Assembly (NCBI GenBank): GCA_032622095.1
Contig: CP136064.1
Coordinates: 39,918,426-39,982,425, forward strand
Direction: 5' to 3'
DNA: 64,000 nt
Origin: Siphonodentalium dalli
Taxonomy: Eukaryota; Mollusca; Scaphopoda; Gadilida; Siphonodentaliidae
Position numbers and translations under genes: made by a program. This document shows positions 14,266 through 25,677 of the stretch, piece by piece (position 1 is the stretch's first letter; the number at the start of each line of letters is the position of its first letter). Below the pieces are notes generated by a model. It ran no database searches, was not told the DNA's origin, and saw only the letters and a list, made by a program, of their open reading frames with translations.

Positions 14266-14451
14266 GAATGGGCAGTTCAGAACTGGATAAAAGCCGGGCT
14301 TCCTCCGGGGAAAGCAATTCTAGGACTGTCTGCCTATGGTAACACATTCACACTGAAGAACCCGGATGAACATGGTGTGGGCTCACCAGTTGTCGGAGCA
14401 GGAAATGAAGGCCAACTGCGGGTGATCGGGACACACTTGGCTTATTTCGAG
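14266..14451 (+). CDS. GH18 chitinase, internal exon (62 codons)
   Basis: This exon is flanked by AG and GT(AAAG) and is phase 0 at both ends. It encodes EWAVQNWIKAGLPPGKAILG followed by LSAYGNTFTL and GVGSPVVGAG...GTHLAYFE. That matches the GH18 chitinase region after the catalytic DxxDxDWEYP strand: the W...G.P..K...G...YG segment and the start of the alpha/beta insertion domain. It joins in frame to the exon at 18,231. The catalytic motif itself is not in the window and must lie left of the minisatellite, unless the gene is truncated. The family hydrolyses beta-1,4 linkages of chitin, usually as a secreted or surface enzyme. GH18 identity is secure; the exact paralogue is not assignable. 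Confidence 0.9.
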
Positions 14452-15721
14452 GTAAAGCCAACATAATGCATCTATAGTTACAGTTGCGAATAGAAATTAA
14501 CGAGGACGATCTAGAGGGCTAAATAGGAGTCCAATAGTGGTAACTTTTTTACCGGGATGATAATGTTGCAGGTTGAAATTTCTAAAGAGTCGCAGTCGGG
14601 GCCATGGGGCAGAAAAATGTGGAGGGGCTACAGAATCGATAGTATATTTTTGTTGCCGATTTCCACCATATTTATATATAATCATCTCCTTTATATGAGG
14701 AGTCTATAATGGTGTGGTTATAGGATGCATACAGCTTCCCTTTCGATTCAGAAATCGAACTGTATGGTTTAAAGACGCCAAATTAGTGCTGTTCGTGTCA
14801 GGGATACGGAGGGGACCTGTACTGAATTGATATGAATGTTTTTAGTTGCCGATTCCCATAAAAATTACACATTGTCATCTCCACGGTAGGAGAAATCTAA
14901 TGATATTGGGAGGGGAGGGGTACCAAAAGTGAAAAATAACTTATATTTCATCCGTATGCTACGCCATATGTGCCAGGGACTGAGGAGGGGAGAACAGCAA
15001 CATTGATAAAAAATTGACGACGATTTCTTCCAAACTTAATACGATAGAAATCTCCTCGAAACGAGAAATCTAATGGTGTCCATGGTTTTAAGTTTCGATT
15101 GTGGTGGCGTCTGAGTTAGGGATTGGTGTTAGCGGAGGGCATCAGAGTTTATCAAACATTTTCCAGCCAATTGTTACCAATATTTAGATATAGGCTCCCA
15201 CATGAGTCAATAGGCGTGGTTCAACGTTAGCTGAGAGGTGCCAGGGCCAAGAACCTACGCCATCATTTGCTTGAAATTTCAGAATTTGTTTTTTTTATAT
15301 ATTTTACCAAGATATCAGCAAGCTTTTAAAGCCAATATAATTCATCTCGAATACCTTAAAATCCGGGTATATAATATATTCCTTTTACGGAGATATTAGC
15401 GTTCAAATTTCGCAAACTCTAAAAATTGTGACCGAAGTCAGTTGAACACTCATACTTTCTCAACAGCGGCTGTTTTTGTACATCTATACACCGGTTAGCA
15501 CACCCATGCAAAGGCACCATGCTAAAAATGGAAAACTGCATTGCACAAACATATTACGTAAATTCAAACAAAAAGTAATTACATACAAACATGAAATTAT
15601 TAAAATGGGATTAAACAATGAAAGTGTCAATGACACTGTAGCTCAACTTAGGTAGGGGAATAATTTAATGGTTTACAGTAAATAGAGAAATAGGAAAGAT
15701 GCTGATTGAAATGTCTTACCT
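14452..15721. other. Chitinase intron with degenerate ~200-bp repeats
   Basis: No coding signal. Diverged units with the theme TCATCTCC...GAG(A)AATCTAATGGTGT recur near 14,680, 14,875 and 15,050, and again near 17,580 and 17,830 beyond the 165-bp array. This suggests an old tandem repeat split by later insertion. Confidence 0.5.
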
Positions 15722-17265
15722 TTGCCAAAGGATTTAGTCATGCAAAGAGTTTTTTGGCCGAACGACCCCAAAATGACTCGTTCCGATCTACATGTCAATA
15801 TTAACATCCATGACAAATTTCATGAAGATCCTACCAAAGGTACGACCTGCAGCCCGCACCAAAGGATTTAGTCACGCAAAGAGTAAAATCCAAGATGGCT
15901 GCTGGTGGCCATGTTTTTTGGCCGACAGACCCCAAAATGACTCGTTCCCATCTACATGTCAATATGATGATCAGACTAAAGGTACGACCTGTAGCCCGTG
16001 CTAAAGGATTTAGTCATACAAAGAGTAAAATCAAAGATGCCTGCTGGCGGCCATGTTTTTTGGCCGAATGACCCCAAAATTACTCGTTCCCATCTACATG
16101 TCAATATTAACATCCATGACAAATTTCATGACGATCAGACAAACAGTACGACCTGTAGCCCTGTAGCATTCCAATTTCAACAGCCTTGACAAATTTTATG
16201 ATGATCGGACCAAAGGTACGACCTGTAGCCCGTGCTAAAGGATTTAGTCATGCAAAGAGTAAAATCCAAGACGGCTGCTGGCGGCCATGTTTTTTGGCCG
16301 AATGACCCCAAAATGACTCGTTCCATACTACATGTCATTTTTAACATCCATGACAAATTTTATGATGATCAGATTAAAGGTACGACCTGTAGCCCGTGCT
16401 GAAGGATTTAGTCATACAAAGAGTAAAATCCAAGATGGCTGCTGGCGGCCATGTTTTTGGGCCGAATAACCCCAAAATGACTCGTTCCCATCTACATGTC
16501 AATATTAGCATCCATGTCAAATTTCATGATGATCAGACGAACAATGCGACCTGTGGCCCGTGCTAATGGATTGAATTTTGAAAACAAAGATGGCCACTGG
16601 CGGCCATGTTTTTTGTCCGAATGACCCCAAAATGACTCGTTCCAATCTACATTCCAATTTCAACAGCCATGACAAATTTCATGATTATCAGACTAAAGGT
16701 ACGACCTGTAGCCCGTGCTAAAGGATTTAGTCATACAAAGAGTAAAATCCAAGATGGCTTCTGGCGGCCATGTTATTTGCCCGAATAACCCAAAAATGAC
16801 TCGTTCCCACCTACATGTCATTGTTAACATCCATGACTAATTTTATAATGATCTTACTAAAGGTACGACCTGTAGCCCGTGCTAAAGGATTTAGTCATGC
16901 AAAGAGTAAAATCGAAGATGGCTGCTGGCGGCCATGTTTTTTGGCCGAATGACCCCAAAATTACTCGTTCCCATCTACATGTCAATATTAACATCCATGA
17001 CAAATTTCATGACGATCAGACGAACAGTACGGCCTGTAGCCCGTGCTAATGGATTGAATTTTTAAATCTAAGATGTTTTTTTTCCAAATGACCCCAAAAT
17101 GAATAATTCCGGTACAAATGTTGATGTCAACAGCTATGACAAATTTCATAATGATCCGATCAAAGGTACGACCTGTAGCCTGTATTGTTGACGCCTTACG
17201 CACACACACACGCACACACGCACCCTCGCACACACGGACGCACGCACACACGGACGACGGACGAC
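15722..17265. repeat. ~165-bp tandem repeat with CA-rich tail
   Basis: About nine imperfect units share GGTACGACCTGTAGCCCGTG, AAAGGATTTAGTCATGCAAA, GCTGGCGGCCATGTTTTTTG and ACCCCAAAATGACTCGTTCC. Landmark GGTACGACCTG-type motifs fall near 15,840, 15,980, 16,145, 16,213, 16,378, 16,545, 16,697, 16,861, 17,024 and 17,163. The array ends in a CA/CG-rich stretch with GGACGACGGACGAC, resembling the tail of molluscan SINE- or MITE-like repeats. It lies in the chitinase intron; small open frames inside it are chance. Confidence 0.85.
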
Positions 17266-18230
17266 AAAGCCATGGCAATAGCTCAAACTTTACAAAGTAA
17301 AGTTGAGCTAACAAGCCCAATGCCTTATGTTAAGTTTGTTCCCATGTTTGTACCAAAGTGGCACTATCCGTTCCATGAATTGGAGTTGGAGGAGGGTCAC
17401 GAAAATCGATATAGACATTTATCACAGATTGTCTCAAATTTTATTGGCATCACCATTATTTTAGCAGTTTAATTTTATAGATTAAATTTTCCGACGTGGC
17501 TCCGTCCGAATCAGGGATGGGGTATGGTGTAAGGCGCCCAATTTCAAATAAATTGTTATCGCCAATTTTTTACCCAATTCATATATAGTAATATCCACGA
17601 TACGAACAATCTAATGGTGTGTATGGCGCAACGTGACAACATCGGGGTCAGTGATATGCTTGGTGGAGGGACAACAAGCTATCGAGCTCTCTAGGTATGC
17701 AATATGCATTATGTTTCACCTAAGGGTGTAGTCTATAGTTTCCAAGGTGTTGCTGTCCGAGTCAGGTACCGGTGGAGGTGCACCCAATTTTATAGACATA
17801 TATTGTCACCGATTTCCCCAATGCCGTTATCTCCATGACAACGTATATATATTAGATTAATGGAGGGACCGACTCAGTATGAGTGTGCTCATTGCTTCAA
17901 ATGTGCGTGCGTCGATGAGCGTGAAGAGATTCTCATTTCTTACCTGTGTGATAATGTTATTAATAACTTTCTGAATTCGCGGCGCCTGAGTCAGGAATGT
18001 GGTTCTGTGAACCATAAACTTTAACAAACGCATAATAGTACATTATGTCAATAGTGTTGCGCTCGTTTTTAAGTTTTTTGTTTTATTTATATTTGTATAC
18101 TTTTCTGAGCGACAAGCCACTGCACGTGGAACAAATATCAGTTTTGTTGATTTTGATGCAACAACTATTCTTCCATTGCAAAATTAATGTCAGCATCCTT
18201 CCGAATTGAAACATTTTTCGATCTCTGCAG
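17266..18230. other. Chitinase intron, no gene seen
   Basis: Contains two further diverged copies of the ~200-bp theme noted in the first intron part (near 17,580 and 17,830). Otherwise nothing recognisable. Ends in the acceptor CTCTGCAG. Confidence 0.5.
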
Positions 18231-18350
18231 ATTTGTAAGAAAATGGATGAGGGATACAATTATGAATGGGACAACCAGCAGAAGGTTCCCTTCGCTTACT
18301 ATGGTGATCAGTGGATAGGTTTTGACGATCCCAGGAGCGTTGAGGCAAAG
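18231..18350 (+). CDS. GH18 chitinase, internal exon (40 codons)
   Basis: The exon has acceptor TCTGCAG, donor GTCAGT and is phase 0 on both sides. It encodes ICKKMDEGYNYEWDNQQKVP followed by FAYYGDQWIGFDDPRSVEAK. The Y...W.GFDD..S...K block is the family-typical substrate-cleft segment of GH18 chitinases, just before the last barrel strand. It joins the previous exon (ending AYFE) to the next (starting TNWALDQSLGG) with no missing residues, which supports the exon order. Neighbouring repeats are intronic. Confidence 0.92.
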
Positions 18351-18591
18351 GTCAGTACAACGTGCCAGTCTGCATTTAATTATGATATTCGATTTGTGTT
18401 GGGTTATTTAGTGTTGACTGTGAGATAAATATGGGTGATAAGGGTGGTTGAACAATTTTGTCAACACGAAAAGACACATTTAATATGGAACTATATTTTT
18501 TCTTGAAGGTGTCTTTACTTCCTCTTTGGTTGTGATAAGGAAATCAATATTGTTTAACCCTAGCCGCATATATAAGAGAATGCATTGGCCT

Positions 18592-18593
<2 letters not shown>

Positions 18594-18655
<62 letters not shown>
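18594..18655. repeat. TA dinucleotide microsatellite
   Basis: An uninterrupted (TA)n run of about 60 bp. It directly follows a truncated arm of the hairpin MITE (18,563-18,593), suggesting growth from that element's TATATA tract. Confidence 0.95.
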
Positions 18656-18658
<3 letters not shown>

Positions 18659-18769
18659 GCTAGATTTACATCCCCCTCAATTGTTTTTATTTGCATATCT
18701 TTTTTGCAAATGTTTTTCTCATGCCTTAACTCTTTCGTGACGGGAGCTGCGCTGGTGCAGCATTAAAGA

Positions 18770-18946
18770 CCCTGTGTCAGTGCATTATCTTATCAATGTG
18801 AGTCTCACTTAGGGAGCCTCGCATATATAAGAGAATACACTGGCTTACAAGATCAAGGTAAATATTGTTAGGCCAATACATTCTCTTATATATGTGAGGC
18901 GTTCTATGGGCGACTCGCATATATAAGAGAATGTATTGGCACAGGG
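18770..18946. mobile_element. Hairpin MITE (CCCTGTG...CACAGGG), diverged copy
   Basis: The termini CCCTGTG / CACAGGG enclose two inner palindromes built on GCATATATAAGAGAATGCAT. Other copies lie at 21,011-21,370 and 56,567-56,796. No coding capacity. Confidence 0.8.
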
Positions 18947-19689
18947 TTTTCGCAAAAAAATCAGTCATACTTCCTTTCTAGTAGGTAAGCAATGCATGGA
19001 GTTTGTTATAATGTGATGAATTCGTAGTCGTGTAAAAAAATAGTGTATGCATAGATGTGCCTAAAATCAAGATAAGTATACGTCGACAGCCTATATTGCG
19101 TAGATATATTTACAAAATATACTCAAAACAGCGCAAAACTAAATGATTTTAATGACTTATGTGTATACGCATGTCGACTTTTGGCTTCGAACATAATTGC
19201 ATATAATTGCACTGGCGACGTACATGTATCATGTGCGTTCCCATCATGCTCAGCGACAAAGTACCCACGCTCTAATAACACGAACCCTGTCAATGGGTGT
19301 GATTTGTTGTTCTCAGTCGAGGACTATTTTTATACAGAAAAACATTCTTACGTGTCTCATTGTCGATTAATCGAGATTTATCAGCATTGTTCATCGATGT
19401 GAAAGTAGTTCATCCTTGTATATTTAATAATATTTAAAATAGACATTGTCTACGGACTAAAGAAGCAAGGCTGATAGTAATTGATGTTTTCCATATACAC
19501 CTACATGTCGTTCTGTTAACCCTTTCTATACTAAATGCATTCTCCTAGTCAGTTAAAAGTGTACATCGGAATGGTCTATTATTAACTTGGAGGAATGTTA
19601 AGGTGATAAAAGCAGACGACATATAAATAAACGTGCATAAAGAGACCTATTTATTGAGGGAAATGTTCAGATGAGAAGTTCAATAAACA

Positions 19690-20045
19690 ACGTTGATGAA
19701 ATTAGTATCTGAACATTTCCTATGGGATAACTACCCATCAATGATGCTTTAATATAGAAAGGGATACACTTATTACATGAACATTTCCTATGGGATAACT
19801 ATTCATCAATGATGCTTTAGTATAGAAAGGGATACACTTATTATATGAACATTTCCTATGGGATAACTATTCAGCAATGATGCTTTAGTATAGAAAGGGA
19901 TACACTTATTATATGAACATTTCCTATGGGATAACTATTCATCAATGATGCTTTAGTATAGAAAGGGATACACTTATTATCTGAACATGTCCTACGGGAT
20001 AACTATTCATCAATTCGAATGATGCTTTAGTATAGGAAGGGTTAA
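19690..20045. repeat. ~72-bp tandem repeat, about five units
   Basis: Units share GAACATTTCCTATGGGATAA, TCATCAATGATGCTTTAGTA and GAAAGGGATACACTTATTA. The array is framed by inverted flanks (GTTAACCCTTTCTATACTAA near 19,515 and TAGTATAGGAAGGGTTAAA near 20,030), so it probably expanded inside a palindromic element within the chitinase intron. Confidence 0.85.
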
Positions 20046-20527
20046 ACAGATGATCAATGCGCGATGTAGAAACTGAAATGCATTTTGCCATCGAATGTAG
20101 TGCGTACTCTGATCTAAGGGGAAGACTATTTCCAGATATTGAAGCTTATAATATGTATGTGAAATTTTGAAAATGAGTGATAGTGAAACTTTTCAAACGA
20201 TTATGAGAAATGATGACGCAAAGATTATACATACCGTATCCAGTTGTTCTTTCTCAGAAGGGGATCTCAGTACACTTTTACAGAGATACTGAATCTGATA
20301 CGATAATGGTGCATGGTGGTCGAATGATGATGCTTTGCATCTGACATTTGCTTAACACAATTGATGTCCTATTGTGTTTACATGTTTTTAATCTTTATGT
20401 AACTTGAAACTGCCTATATATTTGGTGTATGCAATGAAATATTTTATTCTATATTCTATGCCGTGTATAATTTCCCCACAAACACTTCGAAATGTCAATG
20501 ATTTTTAATATTGCTTATACGTTTCAG

Positions 20528-20911
20528 ACAAATTGGGCACTAGACCAGAGCTTAGGAGGTGTGATGTTGTGGTCCATGGACCTTGACGATTTCAGGGGGA
20601 AATTCTGCCACAAGGGACAGTTTCCGCTGTTGAAGGCAATATGGAAGGCAATAAACAATTCTAGTCGCACGACCAAACCAGACAACACAAGAGTCATACC
20701 TGGACCGGGCCAGCCCACGTCACAAGGGGAACGAACAACAAAGCCATATGACACGAAGATAATTCCCGTTGTTCACACAGACGGTCATAAACATAAGGTC
20801 AAAACGAAGATCATAATATTGAATAGTTCAGCGAAGAAAGTGAATGTCCCCTTTATAGCTATGTTGATATATGTGTCCATTCCGCTTTATGTAATAAAAC
20901 ATGTGTCGTGA
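20528..20911 (+). CDS. GH18 chitinase, terminal exon with C-terminal hydrophobic tail
   Basis: The acceptor CGTTTCAG precedes TNWALDQSLGGVMLWSMDLD and DFRGKFC...FPLLKAIWKAI. This is the GH18 closing strand (GG.M.W....DDF) and final helix. After the domain comes a Thr/Pro/Lys linker (about residues 45-100 of the exon) and a hydrophobic segment VPFIAMLIYVSIPLYVI just before the TGA at 20,909-20,911. No chitin-binding (CBM14) domain is visible. The tail could be a GPI-anchor signal or a membrane anchor, so a cell-surface enzyme is plausible; this is inference. The three visible exons encode 229 residues. Alternative: the gene is a truncated paralogue, since its 5' part is not seen. Confidence 0.9.
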   Translation, partial: TNWALDQSLGGVMLWSMDLDDFRGKFCHKGQFPLLKAIWKAINNSSRTTKPDNTRVIPGPGQPTSQGERTTKPYDTKIIPVVHTDGHKHKVKTKIIILNSSAKKVNVPFIAMLIYVSIPLYVIKHVS

Positions 20912-20968
20912 TCCTTTTAACTTGATGTCGTATATTTCTGGGCGGGGTGATTTCCCGGTGATAAATGT

Positions 20969-21412
20969 GACCCGCCATATCAAATCCAGTCGTAAGTCGG
21001 GATTTATTTACCCTATGCCAATGCATTCTCTTATATATGCGAGTCGACCATAGGTCGCCTCGCATATATAAGAGAATGCATTGGCCTAACAATTTTTTAT
21101 AATTTGTTTTTAAAATAAATGTTTCTTACATTTTTAGGACATAAAATAAAAAAACATCCATTACCCTGCAATGAGCCCCACACATATATAGAAGCATATA
21201 GAAGAGTGTCGTATGCTCATGTTTGTCTGGGGCTCTGTATGGGTAAACATTTAAAATTGTTAAAGAATACAAGAAAAAATTATTAAAATTGTTAGGCCAA
21301 TGCATTCTCTTATATATGCGAGGCGACCTATGGTCGACTCGCATATATAAGAGAATGCATTGGCACAGGGTAAAAAAATCCCGACTTACGACTGGATTTG
21401 ATATGGCGGGTC
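20969..21412. mobile_element. Palindromic element with nested hairpin MITE
   Basis: The outer inverted arms GACCCGCCATATCAAATCCA... (20,969 on) and its reverse complement (to 21,412) enclose a hairpin MITE, 21,011-21,370. That MITE has CCCTATG/CACAGGG ends and two inner palindromes around GTCGACCATAGGTCG-type centres. One transposon has landed in the centre of another palindrome. Confidence 0.85.
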
Positions 21413-23610
21413 ATACGCGCCATTGAGTAACCTTGATTTATATAATTGGCATTTCCACTACTCACCGAATGCTTAATGTAAGATTTAAAGGCACGAGTAG
21501 TCTTCGCGGTGGGTAAGCTGTTAAAATAGTCACACCCGTTAAAACTGGCATAAAGAGAAAAAATATTAAAATATAGATATATTTTGTTCTTATACCAATC
21601 ATAAATATCGCGTAAATAGTATGTTACTGACAAGTTCGTACGCTGTGTTATGTACACAAATGTCAGGTTCTATCGGTCTATATCTTACCAGTCAAATATG
21701 TTCGACCCGTGATTCCCAAATAACCGATTGAAAATCATTCTATCTCGGTCTGTCCCAGACCCAAGACACCGCGCCATAGTATTAAACGGTCATATGAAAA
21801 TGGTCGATAATTATCAACTTATGATAGGTTATAACTTATAGGACAGAGAATGAAATGTGGCATGTGACTCAACATAAACTGACCTATAAATTACACTCAC
21901 ACTTCTAAATCAATGGGGACAGTCTCTGACAAAGCCGGATGGCGTTTTGCGCTCCAAAATGCACCTAATAATGTTCGCTTTTGATTGTTTTTCCGGTATC
22001 GAAATAGGTAGATAAATACTTGAACTACATTTATACGGGCATTATATGTCCCAGAGATATTATGTAGACAAAATTTGGAAGCTTCTATCCGTGTAATATC
22101 ATCGGCGTTTGAGTAAACATAACTTAAAAAAACACAAATGTTCATACTCAACAAAACTGTTCTTTTATTGTTACAGATTGCATACGTTACATTGTACATG
22201 TCATGCATGAACGGTATAAACTGTGAAGACAGTTGGGTCGCCTTTGAAGACCTCGTTCCATGAAATCCCTGATGCAAGGAATCAATGTATTCGGAAAGTG
22301 TCTCCATTTCATTAGTTTTGCACGCAAAACGACTGCTTCCAGAATAAACATGGATAAGTTTTTTTTTCTCCAGATACGATAACTCTCAGTAACTTTTGGC
22401 TTTTTGAAACACAGCGTACTGTTCTCAGTTTGGGACAATTATCTTCAAGAGGTCTTAGTTTTCGAAAGAATATAGCACGTATATAGCCGATGCTAATCGT
22501 TTGCTTCCGTCCAAATCACCAGTATTTATAACGAACCAAAGCCGGACGCTTTGGGTCGTATATAGACTATATCTGATTTTGTGACGTCACCAATTATTAT
22601 ATAATAAGACTCTGCTGTTTTGAATTTTTGCGAGCAATTTTGTTGCACAGTAGATCGGTGGTCTTAAAGCATTATTGTCGTAATCTGAAATAAACGTGTA
22701 CGTCTTACAATGGCCGGCGTTCCAAAATGAGGGGAGTTACTATCGGAATTATGCACAGTGAAGTTCATTCGTAGCCGTTGTTTACATTTTAATGAAAATA
22801 AAACATTCACAATTTGGATCAATTAACACCCCCATCATTTGCGCATCTATTGCCCGGTCAGTTTGCTGGTCGCGTGGTGTGAATCGGTTCACGGAAAGAG
22901 GAGCAAAGCAATTTCGAAGTAGAGTAGCAATACGGCGAAATGTTCGATTTCGTTTTAAATGAGCGTAAAGACGCAGATAGACGTGTTAATTTCGAGAACG
23001 CTAAAATGTGAAACTAACACGTTGTAATGGTGCAAAAAAGAAATTGACAACTGTTACAGACTGTTACGCAACATAAGGGTATTCGTGTGAAGACTGAGGA
23101 ATTTATAGCCGAGAGGAAATTGTCAATTGATAAACAGCAAAGAGTGGCTATTTTATCTTCAGAGCTTAGTACAAAAACGTATGTGTAACGTATGTACATC
23201 GTGTGGGCAATTGACTTTACTGCCAAGCTGGGATAACCACGCCTGCCATAAATTGCCAGTCTGAAGTATAGTGGGTTAGACATCACGCATCGATATGTCT
23301 GACCACAAGGAACGACGTGTTTCAAATTTGGTGGACTTACCACCAGAATTCGCCGTATTGTTCTTCAATTCGACTGATACTTCATTGAAATCGCGACAAC
23401 AAGAATACAAGTAATTTAGTGAAGGCTACATACATTCAGTTTCAATGTTTATTTGCGACGACAAACTGTTTATTGGGGCAAAATGCCACCGAAGCATGAT
23501 GAAAAATGAACCTGCACATGGCGTCGATTTTGAGATAAATTGTTCAATAATTTCGGATATTCACTGTTCTTGTCAAGCTGGATATGTAACACATAATAAA
23601 TATTCAATGT
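21413..23610. other. Intergenic, no gene supported
   Basis: Only short open frames. A possible + strand terminal exon after TTGTTACAG near 22,165 (about 28 codons) has no recognisable homology and no partner exon, so it is not called. Confidence 0.4.
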
Positions 23611-23779
23611 TATATAAGGATTAACTGTCATGTGGACTGTTTTATGGAGATGTAACCATGAGGAAACTGGACATAACTTGTATAAAACCCGAAGGGTTTT
23701 ACACACAAGTTATGACCACTTACCTCACGGTTACATCTCCATAAAAATAGTCCACATGACAGTTAATCCTTATATTTAT
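23611..23779. repeat. Long hairpin, ~70-bp arms
   Basis: The arm beginning TATATAAGGATTAACTGTCA is repeated inverted, ending TGACAGTTAATCCTTATA. The centre has a second short palindrome, AAAACCCGAAGGGTTTT. No ORF; probably a MITE. Confidence 0.88.
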
Positions 23780-25677
23780 ATACATTTAGCGAAAAAGCCA
23801 CTTTTGTAAATGTATTTAAATCGAAAAGTGTATCGTGACAAAAACAGCCCAAAATACCCAATAGCACCCTTGGCAAAAGTTAATAGGAACAATTTCTCTT
23901 CATATTGAAACCCGATGATGTATTAAGTCAATCCTGCGCGAGTCCAAATGCGCCCAAAACATTACGCGTTCGTCTTTCCAAACCCAATGACGTATCGATG
24001 TTGTTATGAGCTTGGTGTTATGAGCCGTTACGCATTCACCGAGAAATAACTGCAACTAGCCACGTGGGCGCCGACCAATCAGAATGCTGGATTTGGTGAT
24101 GACAACACTTAGTATGTAAATATTATAATATATCTCTTCACAATAGACACACGGTCTATCAATTTATCGATGGTGTACCATACAATTTCCCTATTTCGAT
24201 AAAAATTCGAGGACTTGTATGTTGTCATCCGTTGTAGTCAGTTTTTTTGGTACTTTTTCGAAGATGCACCATACTGGTATCAAAAAGTGTTCCATGTTAT
24301 AATAACAATTAATAATCTTCATAATTGGCACATTACGCATATAGAACAAACATGTTTCAGTATATTGAGAAATTATTTTTCATATCACAGTTCCCTAGTA
24401 TTCCATTGGTCTGTCATAATGTTCGTGTATGTAAGTCCACGTATAAATGCCATGAATACCATTTATTCACAAAATATACCAATAAATGCTGTATAATGTA
24501 CTAAATCTATCCATCAAAAATCCGAAAGCTTTCAGGAAGAGGCGCCCTAATCAGCCTGTATTAATCGACAACAGGTGAGTTTAACAGGTGCTGTCTTATA
24601 CTTTGGTCATTTTAGTGTCCCTCTTTCCCCAAAAAATCATCCCTTGGAGATTATTACACTATGTGGTCCATTATCTCAAATGTGTACATAGTTTGATTTG
24701 ATAGTGTTAGCTAATTAGCCTATCTAACACTTCCTAATCCCCTCATCATATTTCCATTTGTCACCTCTCTGGCTCAGCGTGACATTTCCAACCTTCATAA
24801 TTTACTAATCCCAAAAGCTTTCGATTGCTGTTATATTATTATATTGTGTATATATCTACAATTTTTCACCATCTTTGTTGAGAAAATTTAAAGGATTCAA
24901 CATCGTTGCAACGATATATACTATATTTTATACCCAAAAAAATCAAAGCGACATCGAGTAAGCCGGTAAAATGAGGCTTTTTGTCCAACCGCCTCTTCGC
25001 AGAAGCAACCACTGCTCCAGGCTGTATAATGCAATTATCTCATTGGCTCACATTAGCTAATTGCGGTAGGGTCAATTGTCAGCAGTACATACCAACTGCA
25101 TAATAAGGTTTATCTACTTGTTCCACGGTATTTATTATTGATATAAAAAGGTCCAATAGGAATATTACACCTTATAACGGATTTATGTCCGTGATAACAC
25201 CATTTATACATAGTGTGCTTTAATTGCCAATCAAAAACAATTATACAAATTAGCAAATACCACAGTTCGCGGTTGTTACGAAACAGTGGGGGTTATAAAA
25301 TCAGTGTTTTCGGAAATTATTAGAGTGCTGTGAGTGAATCTCTGCACGTTGAGTTCTTCGCAGTTCTATGTTTACTGGTAATCGCTGGTCAACAACTGTC
25401 AAAATGTTACCCTCGAGAGTAACAAGTGATTTGCGACCCGCCATGAGACGCGACCTCAGCCAATCAGAAGTGAGGAAAATCGGCTGAAGGATAACAAAAC
25501 ATATTATGGACTGTCAAATATTTGCAATGGAGTGGCCTAAAATATAAATATCGCGTGCAATGGAAAAATCTCAATCACTCTGGCTGGGCTGGGGACAATA
25601 CTGGAATCGAAATCGAAATTCGTGATGCAAGCAAACGTTATTATATCGCGTTTAAATTATCCTAATATTACATAGTA
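23780..25677. other. Intergenic, nothing recognised
   Basis: AT-rich sequence with no coding signal, RNA gene or clear repeat family found by eye. Confidence 0.4.

Noticed and set aside
22165-22262. Possible terminal exon after TTGTTACAG
   Set aside because: Only ~28 codons, no recognisable domain and no upstream exon.
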